NCBI GenBank assembly: GCA_003167415.1
Contig: PMTF01000015.1
Location: 17,575 to 56,003 of the forward strand
DNA length: 38,429 nt
From: Acidimicrobiaceae bacterium
Lineage (GTDB): Bacteria; Actinomycetota; Acidimicrobiia; Acidimicrobiales; RAAP-2
Reading direction: 5' to 3'
Of this stretch, positions 17,309 through 25,152 are shown one piece after another. Each line of letters starts with the position of its first letter. Positions within the stretch are counted from its first letter, which is position 1. The position numbers and the translations under genes are program-made. The notes beneath the pieces are model-generated. The model had not been told where the DNA came from. It saw nothing but the letters and a program-made list of their open reading frames with translations, and did not search any database.

Positions 17309-18432
17309 TGGGATTCGCCGGATCGCTGAAAACCTCGCATCATTCTTTCAATCGTGGGAACTTTCGCGTCCAAAAAATAAGTTGCATCGAGCATGCTGAT
17401 CCGCTGGCTCTCTATTGCTTGGAAAACGATCGATGTGTAACTCTGCCCGAGATCGCGCAGTCGTAGCGTCCATTGCGGTGGAACGCCGTCGGATTCGGCA
17501 AGTCTCTCTCGATTCCGCTGCCATTCAGTATGACTCTCGGAACGGACAGCTTCGAGTTCATCTTCTGTCAATCGATTCATGCTCTTCAATTTGATTGCCG
17601 AAGCGAGTTTGCTGACTCGAAAGTGAGTGGCGACTTTCGTGACATCTTCGAAATGATCGGCGCTACTAGGTATCCTTTCAACTTCGGAACTGGGCATTAA
17701 GAATTCGGCCGCGAAAGCATTGCAAAGCGATTCATCGGTGTTGCGTTCCTCCAGTAGACAGAGACCGCTTGTCCGATTGGCCAGGTGCGCCAATTCATGA
17801 ATGAGGGTGAATATTTTTCCGCCAGCCGAGTCGGCGCCGTTGATGAGAATTATCGGACGGGTCTCGTGGTGAATAGATAGTCCTCGGTATGTGTCGAGCC
17901 CTATTCCAGTAGATTGAAATATCACATACCCTGCGTGTTCGAGAAGTCCCCTCCAGTAATTAAATGAAGCATTGCCGAGGGCAGTTCGTGGCACGGTCGA
18001 GATTTCGAGTCCGAAGGCATGACGTGCTTCGGCCGCACTCAGAGTTAGGGATTGCCAGGAAACGGGCGAGCGAAACGGGGGAGGCTCCGCCGAGCCCTCC
18101 AGATCATCGAGCGTTCGTCGATGTGCTTCGGACCGCTTAATTTCTCTCGCTAATAGGGAAGGTATTTCGTCTCCTCGACCGCGAAAGTCGGCGGTCGCGG
18201 GGATGTCCGCATATGCGGGTGGAGGAGCCAAAAAAAACGCTGTAGGCCGATCCAACTTTCTTGCTATCTTGCGAGTTTGAATGTAGGTCGGTCTTTCGCT
18301 ACCTTCTTCAAATTCTGTTACCCGAGTTGCCGATATTCCCGCGGCGCGGCCCAATTCATCTTCGGTCATGTGGGCAAGGTTTCGCGCCCAGCGGAGGGTC
18401 GCCCCATTTATGGGAACACGTACCGTTGGCAT
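17305..18432 (-). CDS. XRE-family HTH and ImmA/IrrE metallopeptidase fusion protein (putative antitoxin)
   Basis: A 375-residue protein. Residues ~10-65 form an XRE/Cro-type HTH (LRWARNLAHMTEDELGRAAG, then SATRVTEFEEGSERPT). A helical linker follows, then an ImmA/IrrE (M78) zinc-peptidase domain with HELAH at 212-216 and a downstream AFAAEFLMPSSEV segment carrying the third ligand. In ICEBs1 the ImmA peptidase cleaves its cognate repressor. In XRE-ImmA/PIN pairs the fusion is thought to neutralise and autoregulate the toxin. The divergent upstream region (18433-18922) contains a cluster of TCGGA inverted repeats that could be operators. Confidence 0.9.
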   Translation of the reverse strand: MPTVRVPINGATLRWARNLAHMTEDELGRAAGISATRVTEFEEGSERPTYIQTRKIARKLDRPTAFFLAPPPAYADIPATADFRGRGDEIPSLLAREIKRSEAHRRTLDDLEGSAEPPPFRSPVSWQSLTLSAAEARHAFGLEISTVPRTALGNASFNYWRGLLEHAGYVIFQSTGIGLDTYRGLSIHHETRPIILINGADSAGGKIFTLIHELAHLANRTSGLCLLEERNTDESLCNAFAAEFLMPSSEVERIPSSADHFEDVTKVATHFRVSKLASAIKLKSMNRLTEDELEAVRSESHTEWQRNRERLAESDGVPPQWTLRLRDLGQSYTSIVFQAIESQRISMLDATYFLDAKVPTIERMMRGFQRSGESH

Positions 18433-18922
18433 GGCTAGTCCCCTTTCTAAGTAATCCGCGCCTAACTCTACGCGCTACTTGTTTCGTGAGATTGGCTGGA
18501 ATTCACGTAGATCCTGATCTAGGGAAGATTTCCAGTTGTGGACAAACGCGCACTCTCACATGAGGCGAGGAAATCGACAACTTTGCAAGTTGGCCATTTA
18601 ACCGTGTCACCGAGTCTGCTGGTCTCAGCGTTGGTCTCCGAATCAATTTCAGCTATTCCACCGCAGGAGAACTGAAGGAAACAATTGGTGCACCTGTTGA
18701 TTAAGAGAGGGATGCAAACCGTCGGATTTGTCCGACGCAGTCGGATTCATCAGAAATTGCAAGGAATTTCGTCGCGTAGTGTCGCATTAGTCCGATGGCG
18801 TCGGAGTGGTCCGTGGGACAAAGCGTGGGATTTTTTTGCGGTTAAATTTGATCAGCGCACAGGTTGAAACGCGGCGAGAAAATTGGAGATAGTCTCCGGC
18901 AAACACGCCGCGATTCATCTAG
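18433..18922. other. 490-bp gene-free region with an inverted-repeat cluster
   Basis: No coding frame here looks real. The first ~50 bp upstream of 18432 should hold the XRE-ImmA promoter. The middle holds the TCGGA/TCCGA cluster described separately (18720-18805). The rest is AT-richer than the core and shows no recognisable RNA gene. Confidence 0.55.
18720..18805. repeat. clustered TCGGA/TCCGA inverted repeats
   Basis: CGTCGGA-TTTG-TCCGACG (18720-18737) is a perfect 7-bp-stem inverted repeat. Another TCGGA lies at 18741-18745, and TCCGA-TGGCG-TCGGA at 18791-18805, with a further GTCCG just after. Such spacing suits an operator for a dimeric regulator, a plasmid-type iteron/origin, or a small structured RNA. 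No function is proven. Confidence 0.6.
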
Positions 18923-19489
18923 TCAAGACGCTTTATCTTCGGAGAACCAGTCCCAACTACCAGATCTAATATTCGCCCGGCGCGACACCCCGAGCCACTT
19001 CCCGGTTGCTATGGGTCCCTTTTCCGCTCCGCGAACGAGCTGGAGCTGAAAGGTACCGTAGAAGTTCCTTGATGCCAAGTTGGAACTCCACCTCCCTTCG
19101 ATGATTCCTTCCGAACGAATGTTGGCCACGATCTTGTATTCGAAAGATGGTAGGTCAACGTCCCCTCGAACGCTTGTGCTTCGGCCCGTGCCCAATACCA
19201 AAGCACCGATGACTCTTAGGGCAATGATGTCATCGATAACGGCCGAACCCTCGCTCGTGTCGAACTGCCATTCACTACGGACTCTCGTAGGGAGTGTCCA
19301 CTTGCCCTTCCCGGACAGCATCAATGCGAGTCGCGATTGATAGTTGATCACGACGATCGTTAGTCCAATTGCGAGAAGCGTCCAGAGTATCGTCCCTACG
19401 TGAGGCTTTGCACCGATGAAGACCACTATGAGAGTCCCAACGGCGGCCGTCAGAATATTAACTACAACAGTGGCAGCAACTTTCGTCAT
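18923..19489 (-). CDS. two-TM protein with C-terminal beta-barrel-like domain, resembling Cap15/STING-like CBASS effectors
   Basis: A 188-residue protein with two transmembrane helices at the N-terminus (about 7-27 and 31-50) and a beta-rich soluble domain of ~130 residues. The C-terminal pattern (EGRWSS, YGTFQLQL, ATGKWLGVSRRANIRSGSWDW) resembles the 2TM-plus-beta-strand effectors associated with SMODS/CD-NTases (Cap15). These bind cyclic nucleotides and disrupt membranes. That assignment is by pattern memory and is tentative. No CD-NTase gene is seen in the window, so it would be an orphan, or another kind of membrane beta-barrel protein. Confidence 0.5.
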   Translation of the reverse strand: MTKVAATVVVNILTAAVGTLIVVFIGAKPHVGTILWTLLAIGLTIVVINYQSRLALMLSGKGKWTLPTRVRSEWQFDTSEGSAVIDDIIALRVIGALVLGTGRSTSVRGDVDLPSFEYKIVANIRSEGIIEGRWSSNLASRNFYGTFQLQLVRGAEKGPIATGKWLGVSRRANIRSGSWDWFSEDKAS

Positions 19490-19590
19490 TCGTTGGACTC
19501 ACGATCAATTTTCTAGTCGATTCAAAAGTCATGTTCAACCTTAAATCAGAATGACATAACTGGTCCGCAGGCGAGTCACTTTTCGACGAT

Positions 19591-19928
19591 TCAATCGACA
19601 GCAGTCCCATCAGCCGTCGACGCCGAATCCTTGGAGAATCTGAGGTTTCGATCAACAAATTCGTCATCAAATACTCTGACGTTGCTCCAGAATAAGTCGC
19701 TCGCAGAATTCACTGTCCTTTTCGATTCACCGGACTCTGCCGTCACTCGCAAACCTTGCGGCCATGTCGCATCAGTTGGAGCATCGTGGAGCAAGGAACC
19801 GAATGTTGACTTGCCGCTACTGTTGAACCCGAAAACTACTTTGTACCGTGCAAAGAAGCGCAAAGAAGCAGACGAACGCCATTTTTCATTCCACGAAACT
19901 CGTCAACCTCGTCAATCCTCAACAGCAT
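19591..19928 (-). pseudogene. 5' remnant of an AAA_13-type (RloC/PrrC-like) ATPase gene
   Basis: The conceptual product begins MLLRIDEVDEFR (ATG at 19928), then shifts frame by one base to reach VSWNEKWRSS. It continues through RYKVVFGFNSSGKSTFGSLL, a Walker A with Ser for the usual Gly, and VRVFDDEFVDRNLRF. This pattern is typical of the N-terminus of AAA_13 large coiled-coil ATPases, found in RloC, PrrC and other anti-phage proteins. It ends at a stop shortly after, so more than 80% of a normal gene is missing. A TTG-started frame from 19863 is open but lacks the first part. Confidence 0.65.
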
Positions 19929-20000
19929 TAACCAATTATGGGCCCATGACTGCCTGAATGCAATCGTCGTACATGTTCGTTCGCATTAGATTCGGCCTCA

Positions 20001-20648
20001 ATGTCATTTGAAGCCATCGAACCGCTTTCGGATCTGGATGTCGAGATTCGATCGACGTACACACGCGTCTTGCAACAGATTCGATTGCGATTGGCATCCA
20101 GCGACGCTCAAATTGACAATGTCCCGAGCGGCGATTCCTTTGAAGACGTCATGAGTTGTGAGAAATCTGCACTTCAACTTCGTAAGGTACTTGAGCTAAT
20201 CGTCCTATCGAGTCTCGTATCGAACAGAGAGTCCCTAGAAGCTGTGTCAGCAGCCTTCAGGCACCATGATCGCAATGCGAACAATGCACGAAAGCTTGTG
20301 CGAATCGTGAATCCGAATTACTGGCCGGTGCCGGCGGTTCCCATTCCCCTGTCGAGAGGAATCTCACTCTCGAAGCCAATCGAAAGTGGCTACTTGACTG
20401 AAGATGCATGGGGCCATGCATTTGGCATGACAAGTGAGCTGGTGCACGCGACAAGTCCGTATCGCAAACTATCGAAGCCGGCCGAAATCAAGAAGTCGCT
20501 CGCAGACCTTGCTTCTACGATTCGAACTCTCCTGAACGAGCACTATGTGGTTCTAGTCGGAGGAAAGAAGTGGGTCACAGGGCGACTAGATGATGGTACG
20601 GGTAAAGCCCAAGCTGGCATTGCTCAACGATTGGAAATCAAGAAGTGA
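20001..20648 (+). CDS. uncharacterised protein
   Basis: A 215-residue, mostly helical protein beginning MSFEAIEPLSDLDVEIRS. I do not recognise a named domain. The pattern CEKSALQLRKVLELIVLSS, then NARKLVRIVNPNYWPVP and DAWGHAFGMTSELVHATSPY, has the look of a conserved family. The HATSPY region could be functionally important. A preceding stretch encodes only the broken ATPase on the opposite strand. It stands alone on the plus strand in a cluster of defence-like genes, so a role in that context is only inferred. Confidence 0.65.
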   Translation: MSFEAIEPLSDLDVEIRSTYTRVLQQIRLRLASSDAQIDNVPSGDSFEDVMSCEKSALQLRKVLELIVLSSLVSNRESLEAVSAAFRHHDRNANNARKLVRIVNPNYWPVPAVPIPLSRGISLSKPIESGYLTEDAWGHAFGMTSELVHATSPYRKLSKPAEIKKSLADLASTIRTLLNEHYVVLVGGKKWVTGRLDDGTGKAQAGIAQRLEIKK

Positions 20649-20704
20649 CTCCACGCACGAACTAAATTCAAATTCCGTCAGCCGAGTTGTGAGATGGCGA
20701 ATAT

Positions 20705-21391
20705 CTATTGAAACTCCGTCAACTCCCGCTGATAGTTACTGAGCATGTCGTTCGTAGCATCAAATCCGAAAGCGAAAAGGATCTCCTTTGTCATGTTGAT
20801 CGCAATTTCTCTAGAACCAGCGATGAGCTCTTCGCGTACGTACTCACGACGGATTTCGATATCTGGAGGTTTCGCGATGAACGTTTCGTGAAACGCCCGC
20901 TCGGGCTTCCCGGCAACGAGTTGCCGGGAAGCTGTCTTGTGGAGTCCGACATCAATCACTACCGACGATGAACCGGCGGGCCCAAGAGAGATTCGTGCAG
21001 CAAATTCGGTGAATTCCGTCAGATAGAACAGTATCTCCCAAATCTCAATGACACTTTCCGCGCCGAGCGGCACTGGAGTTGCGTCAGCTCCTACTCGCCA
21101 ATCAGCGGAAACAACGCGAATTTGTGTGAACTGCCCACTTGTGAAAAGACGCCATGCCTCCCAATGATCCACAGTTCGGGCATCAATATCCTGGCCAATC
21201 CAATCGGAACCTCTGAGTGTGCTCACTCGCTGATCAAACATAGGAACTGGCCACCCTCGCATTCGAACGACGGCCCGCAAAACTGTGTCCTCAAGTTGAT
21301 CGAGCGCAATTCGTGTTTCATCAAACGATGACGGTCTAATGGAAACTTCCCAATATCCTCGTGAACGAATTCGGTCAGTTATTTCACTCAT
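20705..21391 (-). CDS. uncharacterised protein coupled to the AlbA/Schlafen gene
   Basis: A 228-residue protein beginning MSEITDRIRSRGYWEVSI at 21391. This ATG overlaps the last codons of the upstream AlbA-domain gene by 8 bp, which makes it the likely start rather than the longer frame to 21451. Repeated hydrophobic-aromatic strands (IEIWEILFYLTEFTEFAARI) and a C-terminal helical region are visible, but no known domain. Translational coupling suggests it works with the AlbA/Schlafen protein. Confidence 0.65.
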   Translation of the reverse strand: MSEITDRIRSRGYWEVSIRPSSFDETRIALDQLEDTVLRAVVRMRGWPVPMFDQRVSTLRGSDWIGQDIDARTVDHWEAWRLFTSGQFTQIRVVSADWRVGADATPVPLGAESVIEIWEILFYLTEFTEFAARISLGPAGSSSVVIDVGLHKTASRQLVAGKPERAFHETFIAKPPDIEIRREYVREELIAGSREIAINMTKEILFAFGFDATNDMLSNYQRELTEFQ

Positions 21392-22028
21392 CCCAAGCGC
21401 CGCTCTTTTGAGTATTGAACAATGCCTCTTGTGAAATCGACGCCGTAACATCGACGAAAAGTGTTACGCCAGCTCGCTCTGCAGTCGAGACGTACGCCCG
21501 AAGAGCCTTCTCTGTCGCCAAGTCAATGACGTCTCGCATTTCAACAGAGTTGGCAACTTCCGATGTCTGAGGCTTCTTTCGCGGCCGTACGTAGAGCGCA
21601 CCCTTCCGCAATATATCGCCACCTCTTTCTCCTGGAGATTGATAGCCCTTCGCACAAATGTGAGGTACATCGTCAAATTCAGAAACGCTGATGACGGCAA
21701 TCGAAACACCGTTTGAAAGCTTCATTGCGGAGCACTGGAAACGCAGAGGTGGGTCTGCGTATACGGCAAGTCGGTCAGAGAGATTGTCGAAGTTCGTCCA
21801 AGACTCGATCTCGCGTTCGCTGAGCCCAGGAAGCATCGTTGGGATTTTGTCGTCATCGATTCCGATGATCACGTGGCCTCCGTCGCGAAGATTGCCGAGA
21901 CTTAGAGATGCGCGCGCCACCTTGGCAAAAAGGTACGTATCACTTAGCTCACTAGGCCCCTTTATCTCTAACCAGCGAGTCTCATTACCGCTTTGAAGAA
22001 TCTCTTCAATTTCAAAAGGCACGACCAT
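21384..22028 (-). CDS. AlbA_2/Schlafen-type nucleic-acid-binding domain protein
   Basis: A 214-residue protein whose N-terminal ~130 residues match the AlbA_2 (divergent AAA-4/Schlafen-like) domain: ETRWLEIKGPSELSD, then KVARASLSLGNLRDGGHVIIGIDDD, then ISVSEFDDVPHICAKG and GALYVRPRKKPQ. Such domains occur in transcription factors and in antiviral Schlafen-like nucleases. The C-terminal tail is helical, with no winged helix seen, so it is shorter than typical AlbA_2-HTH regulators. It is translationally coupled to the gene ending at 20705. Function in this island is unknown. Confidence 0.82.
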   Translation of the reverse strand: MVVPFEIEEILQSGNETRWLEIKGPSELSDTYLFAKVARASLSLGNLRDGGHVIIGIDDDKIPTMLPGLSEREIESWTNFDNLSDRLAVYADPPLRFQCSAMKLSNGVSIAVISVSEFDDVPHICAKGYQSPGERGGDILRKGALYVRPRKKPQTSEVANSVEMRDVIDLATEKALRAYVSTAERAGVTLFVDVTASISQEALFNTQKSGAWDE

Positions 22029-22629
22029 TCCACCACGCTAGGTCTAAGACGATGAGCTCCAGCGAGTAGTCCCGGAACGAGACATGATGTGAGCCGCACC
22101 AGCGCTACAGAAGCACTGTCTGGATTTCGACAAAGTGCGCGATCATTCATGCGACCTGACAAGTGTTGAGCTCGTTGAAGGCGACAGCCACGTTGCCTTG
22201 CAGCGTTCGCGACTCATTCCCGTTCCGGAGGAGGAAGTGGATTGAAGCCAACCCCAGGCGCGAGCCAGTCCCGTCCGCTCGATTCACTCGACATTTCTGT
22301 CGCACGCCCTTCGAGATCCGGTAAAAGATCAATGAGATCAGAAATCTTCTTGGTAACGACAGTCCCGTTTCGTTTATCAGCGCGAGTGGTCTTTACTGAG
22401 TGGATGGCAGTCTTGTCAGAGCGCCTGGAATTACCGTGGCGCGGGAGTTGTTATTTTCGATGCGCGGTTATTTTAAGGAGATTGCCACCGATCCTCCGTG
22501 GGGCTGCGAACCTCGACACATCAGATCCAGTATTCGCCATTCTCCTGTCGATACTTAGGGAAAGTGAAGGAAGCCTGATTCTTGGAACCCATCGATGGTT
22601 CCAGTAGTGCCCGAGGGGACGTGATAGTC
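22029..22629. other. 600-bp stretch without a supported gene
   Basis: Short open frames on both strands (for example 22242-22607 plus and 22147-22332 minus) lack domain patterns and ribosome binding sites. The left end should carry the promoter of the AlbA-domain gene (minus) and the right end that of the SIR2 operon (plus). I see no repeat array or RNA gene. Confidence 0.5.
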
Positions 22630-22818
22630 ATGGGCTACAAGGTTCAGAGTTCTATCCAGGACGCGACAGTCAAGGTAAATGCGGGGGTAAGTCAGGTTAC
22701 GGGCCAACCTCAAACTGATGTCATTGTCAGTGAGGCCGGATTTCCAAACGACCACCGCCGCCTCGTCTTTGATTTGGATGGAAATCAGGTTTACGACCAG
22801 ATAAACCGGAACCATTAA
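22630..22818 (+). CDS. small uncharacterised protein upstream of SIR2-TPR gene
   Basis: A 62-residue protein, MGYKVQSSIQDATVKVNA at its start, with alternating hydrophobic residues suggesting a small beta-rich fold (DVIVSEAGF, RRLVFDLDGNQVYDQI). The ATG at 22630 follows an AGGGG ribosome binding site at 22614-22618; a GTG at 22621 is an alternative. It stops 9 bp before the SIR2 gene, so the two form an operon. It may be an accessory or inhibitor of the SIR2 protein, inferred only from coupling. Confidence 0.65.
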   Translation: MGYKVQSSIQDATVKVNAGVSQVTGQPQTDVIVSEAGFPNDHRRLVFDLDGNQVYDQINRNH

Positions 22819-22827
22819 GAAGGCAGT

Positions 22828-24795
22828 TTGTCATCATTTAAGTCTACGGATTCCTCTCTTGAGCAAGTTGTGGTCTTTGTTGGAGCTGGTATTTCTGTGT
22901 CAGCAGGTCTCCCTGACTTCGACACACTTAGAGAAGAGCTCTACGCTGACGTTGTTCACTCGATGTGGTTAGCGCCGCGAACGCAGCGGAGAATTACTGA
23001 ACGTCTCCGCGCGCTCGCGCCTGAGTATGCGGTCTCACTTCTAGACGATGACGGGAAAGGTCCCCGCGAGTACATCTGCGAGAGGATGCAGAACGCGCGG
23101 CCTTCTTCGGAGCACTTCGTATTAGCAGAAGCGCTTCGACATGGCGCATGCGTTTACACGCCAAATTTCGACTCGCTCATTGAGAGTGCGGTCGACTTCC
23201 CAGTGAGCATCGCGATTCGTCGGTCTCTCGAAGATGACCCGGGTAGCGCTCACATCCTCAAACTCCATGGAACATGTCCGGAGATAGCGGTGAGGGCCGA
23301 AGATGTCATGCTATCCATTACAGGGCCGTGGGCGGATCGATTCCTCAGTGACTGCAGAACAGCAGACTCACATTTGGTTGTGTGGGGTTATCGCGGCGCC
23401 GATCCCGATCTTGCCCCACTAGTACGAGAAGGGGCAGCGCTTGCTACGCAGTGCACATGGATCGCGTTTTCACAGAACGACCTCGATCGTGTTCGAACTT
23501 TCATAGGTAACTCGGATCACACGTCGGTGGTTTGTGCGCATTCGCAGACTGGGCAGGCGAGGCGCCTAGCGGCGGCGATTCTCGATCCAAAGGGAGAGGT
23601 GGATCTGAACATTGACGACAACAGGATCGAAGGGAGCGAGTCTCATTACAGTTACGTCATTAGACACCGCGCAACAAAAGCACGTGCTCTTGGGCACCTC
23701 GGCGGAGTTCGAATTGGTCGGCGCGCGTGGTGGATCGCTCTGTTCTCAGGGGATAGGGCGGCGGTCCGGCCTATTGGCCGCTCCTATCTGTTTGACTCCC
23801 GGCTCGTCCAAACCGCAACCCTGATGTGTTTTCCACCAGTGGCGTTGCGACGACCTAGTAACCAATTGTGGAATGTGATACTCACCGCTGCGGAGGGTCG
23901 TGGGGCGAGGTCGACTGATGATCGACTAGTTCGCGATGTCCAAGTTGCTCGTAGACAACTAGCCGCGAAGGAACAGAGGATGAGTACCGAGGTTGCGGCG
24001 AGAGCCGTTTCCATGATGCGCAGAAGAGGGCTTTTGCTCAGAGCGCAACACGCTCTCGATGAACTCGAACAGAGTATCCGGGAACACGGAGAAGTTGTTA
24101 CTGCGACTTGGAGAGGACGATTGGCTTATGAGCGTGCGATCATTCTTCGATCAAGAGGAGAGATCGATCTTGCGCACCGGACTTTGAGTTCTATTGATAC
24201 TGAGAACATCGCCATCGTTGGCGCTAACTGGTCTATGTGGCTTGAAGATGAAAAGTGTGCACTCGCAGTCTGGCGCGAAGACACAGTTCTGGCTCGTAAG
24301 CATTTTTCACGAGCGCAGGAACTTGCATCGGCGTATGGAGAACATCCACGCTCCACCATTGACCTTGCGATTCGAAAGCTTCAAATCGGAGTCACTGAGG
24401 GTTGTTCGTACAGCGAAGTCACGCTCGGTGCACGGAACCTCGAAAAACTGGCGTTGCGAGGTGGTTTCCTCACGCCGTCACGGCGTGCTTGGTTGAACGG
24501 AGTCAAGGCAGATGCCGCCAGGAGATACGGTCAATACGAACTTGCAGTGAAATATTACCGTCGATTGCAAAAGAGTCCAGATCTCATGCACCATTTAGGC
24601 GGAGTCGTGGGAATACTTGCCTGTGAAAAGAAAATCCTTCTCGACCCGATCGTTGAGATCGTCAAGGCCACGGGTGACAATTCGACAACAAGGATTATCG
24701 AACAATTCTTACAAGGGACTCCCTCATTTGATTTGGAGTCAATCAGGTGGTATGAACTCCTCAAATCTCAACGTGGATTCGTCTTTCTCAGTTGA
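22828..24795 (+). CDS. SIR2-like NADase domain protein with C-terminal TPR-like region
   Basis: A 655-residue protein. Residues ~12-260 are a SIR2-like Rossmann domain: VVVFVGAGISVSAGLPDF (NAD-binding), VYTPNFDSLIES with N113 and D115, ILKLHGT with H147, and LVVWGYRGADPDL. The long C-terminal part (from about 370) is alpha-helical, with repeat-like segments (LLRAQHALDELEQSIREHG, AYERAIILRSRGEIDLAHR, YGQYELAVKYYRRLQ) fitting TPRs. SIR2 domains fused to such sensors are known in anti-phage systems (for example Thoeris ThsA, DSR and SIR2-TPR), where they deplete NAD+ after infection. The start is a TTG with GAAGG four bases upstream. Catalytic residues appear intact. Confidence 0.85.
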   Translation: MSSFKSTDSSLEQVVVFVGAGISVSAGLPDFDTLREELYADVVHSMWLAPRTQRRITERLRALAPEYAVSLLDDDGKGPREYICERMQNARPSSEHFVLAEALRHGACVYTPNFDSLIESAVDFPVSIAIRRSLEDDPGSAHILKLHGTCPEIAVRAEDVMLSITGPWADRFLSDCRTADSHLVVWGYRGADPDLAPLVREGAALATQCTWIAFSQNDLDRVRTFIGNSDHTSVVCAHSQTGQARRLAAAILDPKGEVDLNIDDNRIEGSESHYSYVIRHRATKARALGHLGGVRIGRRAWWIALFSGDRAAVRPIGRSYLFDSRLVQTATLMCFPPVALRRPSNQLWNVILTAAEGRGARSTDDRLVRDVQVARRQLAAKEQRMSTEVAARAVSMMRRRGLLLRAQHALDELEQSIREHGEVVTATWRGRLAYERAIILRSRGEIDLAHRTLSSIDTENIAIVGANWSMWLEDEKCALAVWREDTVLARKHFSRAQELASAYGEHPRSTIDLAIRKLQIGVTEGCSYSEVTLGARNLEKLALRGGFLTPSRRAWLNGVKADAARRYGQYELAVKYYRRLQKSPDLMHHLGGVVGILACEKKILLDPIVEIVKATGDNSTTRIIEQFLQGTPSFDLESIRWYELLKSQRGFVFLS

Positions 24796-25152
24796 GATTT
24801 GCGTGGTCGGCCGATGAAGTTCGATGGTTGGCTGTTTCCGGAGGACCGGATCTTGATGTGGCCAGGGTGCTGCAACTCGCAGCGAACTAAACCTTCCGAG
24901 TTCGAATACGATTGTCTTTCATTTCCGATTGATCGTGAGATTTCGATTGCATAATTGAGTTGTGGGGATAATTACCTGATAAGGGCTTGATTTTCCTGCC
25001 GTATCCCTTCATTCGAATAATAGGAACTGGCCGAAAATAAGTGCACCTTCTTCGAAAAGGCTGTACAATAGTTAACAGTTGTTAGGGACATAGGGGCCCA
25101 GTCTGGAAGAAGGTGGCCGAAAGGCCACTTTCTTCGTTTCTAGACCAGTCGA
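24796..25152. other. intergenic region with hairpin and possible promoter
   Basis: No gene is seen in this 357-bp stretch. It contains a TACAAT box (25064-25069), an inverted repeat TAACA-GT-TGTTA shortly after it, and the GNRA-loop hairpin with T-rich tail described separately. The layout could give a short leader or small RNA ahead of the NYN gene. Confidence 0.5.
25113..25135 (+). terminator. probable intrinsic terminator or leader attenuator
   Basis: GTGGCC-GAAA-GGCCAC (25113-25128) forms a 6-bp GC-rich stem with a GAAA tetraloop. It is followed directly by TTTCTTCGTTTCT. It could end transcription from the SIR2 operon side, or attenuate transcription into the NYN gene that starts 20-60 bp downstream. 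Confidence 0.6.

Noticed and set aside
22242-22607. 121-codon plus-strand frame before the SIR2 operon
   Set aside because: No ribosome binding site, domain pattern or coding bias.
18923-22818. Complete CBASS system around the Cap15-like protein
   Set aside because: No gene with CD-NTase, Cap2 or Cap3 features was found in the window.
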